Below are positions 60,401 through 64,000 of a DNA stretch of 64,000 nucleotides, one piece after another. The stretch spans positions 18,533,639-18,597,638 of the forward strand of contig CM054062.1 in NCBI GenBank assembly GCA_028641055.1, written 5' to 3'. Origin of the DNA: Alopecurus myosuroides (lineage: Eukaryota; Streptophyta; Magnoliopsida; Poales; Poaceae). Both the position numbers and the translations under genes were made by a program. Under the pieces are notes generated by a model that saw only the letters and a list, made by a program, of their open reading frames with translations, was not told the origin of the DNA and did no database searches. How positions within the stretch are numbered: the stretch's first letter is position 1; the number at the start of each line of letters is the position of its first letter.

Positions 60401-61901
60401 CTTGTGTCTCGATCCTATTATATGTTTACCTTGCAACCATGTTATAGCCTTCCTTCCACTTCCTATCAACTGTTGTTTGTTTACCTTGTTGGCCCTCGTG
60501 TCGTAGTTGCATGCTTAGTGTTGTTTGCGATCAAGTCTTGTTGTCCGTCTTATCACATGTTTAGTCGATAGTTGGGTTTCAATTTAATCCACAACATGTC
60601 AATGTTTTGGGTAATATTAATTTGATGATAAGGCACCGGCAGGAGGCCCGGCGTGGTTTTGAGGCCTGCTAGTGTCGAACTTAATTAGGAAAAGGGTCTT
60701 GTCCTCCGATCCATGATGAGCGCACTAACCGCATGTGGGAAGCGAGTATGGGCGCCCCCCGCAATTCTGATTCGATTCGCATCTCGTCCAAATTGCCACA
60801 CTTAGTTCGGGCTTTCCATTTGATGCATGCATATGCAGGTGCGAGCCCTTGGCGCCAGGGTGGAACTTTTGTAGTCGGCATTTAGGGCGGCGTGGTCTTC
60901 GAGTGCTATGAGGGTCCCCCTTTTCTTCGTGGGGGCTCGATTAGCCGCGCACGCACAGCACGTGGTTCTTTGGGCTTGATGCGAAGAAGAGTTGGGTTGT
61001 GTTGAGTGCCTCGCTTGGTGGAAGTGCATTTCCATCTGGCGGGTCATTCTTACGTGTACGGCCAAATTGGTGCATCCCTGCAGGGTTAAATCTTCTCGAG
61101 AAGCCGTGTTGTCCGCGGTTATGGATGACTTGGTGAAAGTGCTGGCTAACAAGTACTCAGACAACTTACACTAAACGATGATAACTTGACTAGTAATATA
61201 GATTACCTCCACCATAAAAATGAATGTCACCTTAATCAACCGTGTGAGTTTCCTTGGGTTGCTTCCTTAGTAGGGGGTAACATTGGATGGGTATTGATTG
61301 GTGAGTAGTTGTAGTTGGTTCTGATACGCTATCTTATCCCTTTATTTTAGCCGGATGTTGTAGCGCGTCTCTGTAGTTAGTTAGTGCAGCCAGCTGCCGC
61401 TTCTTTGCAATAATCCCTTCCTTTCCGTTGTACCCAAAGTATTTGTATCTTGTGATGATTGGTTACGCTGGTATCTTGTGAGTATGGTTTATCCACTTGC
61501 CAGTACTTAACCGTACTGACCCACGAATCCTTTTCGTGGCTGCATATTCCACATTGCAGTCAACAGGTTTGAAGTCTGACGACGCTAGCTTGGGAATCCC
61601 TTCGGCTTGGCCTGGGCAGGGATTGGACGCCATCGGTTATCTTCAGGTATCTTAGTCCAATTTGTATCTTGTCCGTAGTCGGACACTATGTTGTTTCTTC
61701 CGTTGTTATTTGGATCTTTGTATTGTATCAGTTGTATCCTTGACTCGTTTGAGTCGTGTTGTATATACCTCCTCTGTTGTTGTTGTGGATTATTCGTGAA
61801 CTGTTGTAATGTTATCACAAGTGGCAACCTGGAATCGGTTATTATGTGGATTTTGGCGGAAATGCTGAAATCTGCATAGTGCCCGATCTCGGGGCATCAC
61901 A
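57409..61901 (+). mobile_element. Gypsy solo LTR, 4493 bp, nested in the gypsy element
   Basis: It begins TGTAACACCCGGGGG and ends GGGGCATCACA. TCAAT is duplicated at 57404-57408 and 61902-61906. No primer site or interior follows. Its GC-rich core (57620-58500) holds a 274-codon plus-strand frame (57615-58439) and a 265-codon minus-strand frame (57560-58357), both low-complexity Pro/Ser/Ala or Gly/Arg. Related to the solo LTR at 13273-17773 by several shared blocks. Confidence 0.92.
60069..60092. other. Conserved hairpin in the solo LTR
   Basis: Arms CATATGCAAT (60069-60078) and ATTGCATATG (60083-60092) are perfect inverses. It is the counterpart of the hairpin at 15767-15789. Confidence 0.7.
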
Positions 61902-61906
61902 TCAAT

Positions 61907-62063
61907 ACACTAACACGTTAACGTTGTTCTAACAGAGTAACTATATTGGTGGTCTCATCTATATCTTCTTGAGTTTTCTTCAATTCCTCCTCTCGATGTT
62001 TGAGGTGTTTATGATTGTTATGAAGCCTGGGTATATCTCCAAGTTCTTCAGTTGTCTTGTGTG
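61907..62063 (-). pseudogene. Gag-like coiled-coil fragment
   Basis: A minus-strand frame reads EELGDIPRLHNNHKHLKHRE and continues with a charged EELKKTQEDIDE stretch. This is a heptad-like coiled coil of the kind found near the gag start of some gypsy elements. It lies about 280 bases inside the primer site, the right place for gag, and ends near the solo LTR junction. Confidence 0.4.
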
Positions 62064-62335
62064 TAGATCTTCATGTTGAAACCAAATGGTCATGTGAAAA
62101 CTATTCTTTTCACTCCATGATTTTTCACCAACCATGTCTTCATGGATAACAAGAGTTAGGTCATTTATAACAAAAGAATAATATTTTAAAGGTAAATAAT
62201 AGATAAGAGGATATGAGAAAGATTAAAATGTGACGTTATGTTTCTATAGGTTCGAAGATAGTAGATTTTCAATCCTAGGGTCTTTTTCATAGTTCTAATT
62301 CAACCCTAGGGTCTCGATCCTACATGCAATACTAT

Positions 62336-62347
62336 GCTCTGATACCA
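62336..62347 (-). other. Primer-binding site (tRNA-Met) of the long-LTR gypsy element
   Basis: On the minus strand TGGTATCAGAGC is a perfect match to the standard site, three bases after the LTR end CA at 62351. Confidence 0.9.
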
Positions 62348-62350
62348 TTT

Positions 62351-62486
62351 TGTAGCGCCCAACATTTTAATAAAGGTAGAACATTTATGTAACCTGCTAT
62401 TCCCGGGATCACTGATAGCATACACATGACAAAATGAAATATTCATTGCAGTAGCATCATTCTACATCGTTGATCGAATGGATATG
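62351..62486 (-). repeat. 5' LTR remnant of the long-LTR gypsy element
   Basis: It matches 51387-51522 base for base except about seven sites, then stops where a new LTR begins at 62487. The rest should lie to the right of the window. Confidence 0.9.
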
Positions 62487-64000
62487 TGATACGTCTCCAA
62501 CGTATCTATAATTTATGATGTTCCATGTTGATATTATGCCAATTGCTACATGTTTTCTCCCTTCTTTTTAGCATTTTTACACGTTTTCCGGGACTAACCT
62601 ATTAACAAGATGCCAAGTGCCAGTTCCCTGTTTTCTATTGTTTTTTATTTCAGAAAAGTTGTTCTAGAAATATTCTCGGAATTGGACCCCACGAATCCCG
62701 AAGTTCCTATTTTTTCTGGAAGCATCCAGAAGTCCAAAGAGGAGTTGAAGAAGGGCACCAGGGGGCCCTCACCATAGCCATACGCGTCCCCCTTGGCCAC
62801 GCCTGGGGTGGTGAGGCCACCCTGGTGGCCCACCGACGTCGCTCTTTCGCCTATTTATTCCCCTCCGAAGGAAAACCCCAGATACCTGATCAAAAATCCC
62901 CGAAAAATCCGCAGCCGCCGTCGTTGTCAACCCAAGATCAGGGGGGTCTGAAGCTCTCTCTCGACACCCTGTCAGAAAGGAGATCATCACCGGAGGCCTC
63001 TTCATCACCATACCTGCCTTCGCAGTGATGCGTGAGTAGTTCATCCTTGGACTACGGGTCCATAGCAGTAGCTAGATGGTTGTCTTCTCCTCCTATGCCT
63101 GAATGTTTAGATCTCGTGAGCTTCCTAACATGATCGAGATTGTTCTTATGTAATTCTATGTGTTGTGTTTGCTGGGATCCAATGAATATTGAACTTATGC
63201 CAAGTTGATTATAGTCTTTATTGCATATGTTATTTGTGATCTTGCATGCTTTCCGTTGCTAGTGGTTGCTCTGGCCAAGTAGTTGCTAGTGACTCCAAGA
63301 GGGAGTATTTATGCTTGATAGTTGGGTTCATGCCTCCTTTTCGCCTGTGCTCGAGTGACAGGAACGTGACGGGGGGATGTGTTGTTGCCACTAGGGAGAA
63401 AACAGCGGTGTGAGTGCCCGCGTGCACAATCATTGCTTACATTACACACATTGCTTAATGTGATTATCTGTTGCTTGCAACTTAATACATAAGGGCGTTC
63501 GGATGATAACCTGAGGGTGGATTATCAGTCATAGATGCAGTTGGATTACGGTCTATGTATATTGTTGTAATGCCCGCACTAAATATCATAGTAGTCATCA
63601 TGTCATGAATGTGCACTACGGTGCAATCTCTATTTGTTCCCAGCTGTAATTTGTTCATCAAGCATGCTATGTTTTATGGAGAGACACCACTAGTGAACCT
63701 ATGAACCCCGGTCCATTTTTCCTACACTGTTAAACAAACCACTATAATTCCCTGCTTTCCTTACTTACTGCAAGCATACACCCTTTCCACACTATACGTC
63801 TAATCTTTGTTTTCAGCAAGACCGGTGAGATTGAAAACCTCATTGTACCGTTGGGACAAAGTATTTTGATTGTGTTTTGTGTAGGTTATGCATTGTTGCT
63901 GACACCGGTGAGGCGCCATCACCACCGTTAGTGGCATCAACCTTCCGAAGATCCTCTTTCTCCTACTGTATTGATAATATTGGTTCTTAACTGAGGGAAA
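62487..64000 (+). mobile_element. Athila-type gypsy LTR (Sabrina-like), running off the right edge
   Basis: It begins TGATACGTCTCCAACGTATC, the start of a very common Triticeae gypsy LTR. It continues with the usual wording of that LTR (GACTAACCTATTAAC, GGGAGTATTTATGCT, GAGACACCACTAGTGAACC). ATATG (62482-62486) would be its left target sequence. No interior is reached within 1514 bases. Frames inside are spurious. Confidence 0.8.

Larger units (their letters stand above)
51387..62486 (-). mobile_element. Long-LTR gypsy element, minus strand, mostly deleted inside
   Basis: The 3' LTR is 51387-55418. The polypurine tract follows at 55419 onward, then integrase remnants (55855-56464), a degraded interior, a foreign solo LTR (57409-61901), a gag-like coiled coil, the Met-type primer site and the first 136 bp of the 5' LTR (62351-62486). 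The native interior is only about 2.4 kb, so protease and reverse transcriptase are largely missing. The two LTR parts differ at about 7 of 136 aligned bases by hand count. Confidence 0.85.

Noticed and set aside
63000..63900. Small open frames near the right edge
   Set aside because: They fall within a common gypsy LTR and are on both strands without motifs.

Overview
This window is repeat-dense plant genomic DNA, most consistent with a large grass genome of the wheat/barley tribe (Triticeae). The grounds are deeply nested LTR retrotransposons, 4-4.5 kb gypsy LTRs beginning TGTAACA, a copia LTR beginning TGTTGGGAATATGCCC (BARE/Angela/WIS style), Athila-lineage gypsy LTRs beginning TGATACGTC, a Stowaway MITE, and one nuclear gene with eight exons. 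Family names come from memory of such sequences and were not searched.

Layout. 1-2324: a minus-strand long LTR running off the left edge. 2325-9062: a decayed L1-type LINE (ORF1 with zinc knuckle, ORF2 with endonuclease, reverse transcriptase and zf-RVT). 9080-10195: a truncated LINE 3' end. 10364-12502: a non-autonomous DNA transposon split by a copia solo LTR (10850-12178). 12764-21459: a second LINE whose endonuclease domain is split by a 4.5 kb gypsy solo LTR (13273-17773, 5-bp target duplication CTTTT).

22747-25893 (minus strand) holds the only intact host gene: a 388-residue, probably plastid-targeted DUF2358 + SOUL haem-binding protein, with a Stowaway MITE in intron 2. Its 5' end and upstream flank are partly duplicated at 27787-28775. 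A second partial copy (part of exon 1, intron 1, most of exon 2) lies at 32424-32941. The two copies break at nearly the same homologous point but lie in swapped order. Between them is a probable LTR remnant (about 29770-32420).

32942-62486 is a stack of insertions. A copia solo LTR (32942-34332) abuts a full-length Sirevirus-like copia element (34338-51386). The copia element is cut between integrase and reverse transcriptase by an Athila-lineage gypsy element on the minus strand (40000-49454, target duplication ACGGG) that lacks pol. A long-LTR gypsy element on the minus strand (51387-62486) entered the copia 3' region and itself received a 4.5 kb solo LTR (57409-61901, target duplication TCAAT). 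Its 5' LTR is broken at 62487 by another Athila-type LTR that runs off the right edge.

The retroelement genes carry stop codons and frameshifts, so none looks able to move unaided. The most notable non-genic structures are two different arrays of short palindromes at the same place in two related copia LTRs, two adjacent LTRs sharing one target-site sequence, duplicated polypurine tracts in two gypsy elements, and a conserved hairpin and GC-rich core in the long gypsy LTRs. I found no tRNA, rRNA or CRISPR array.
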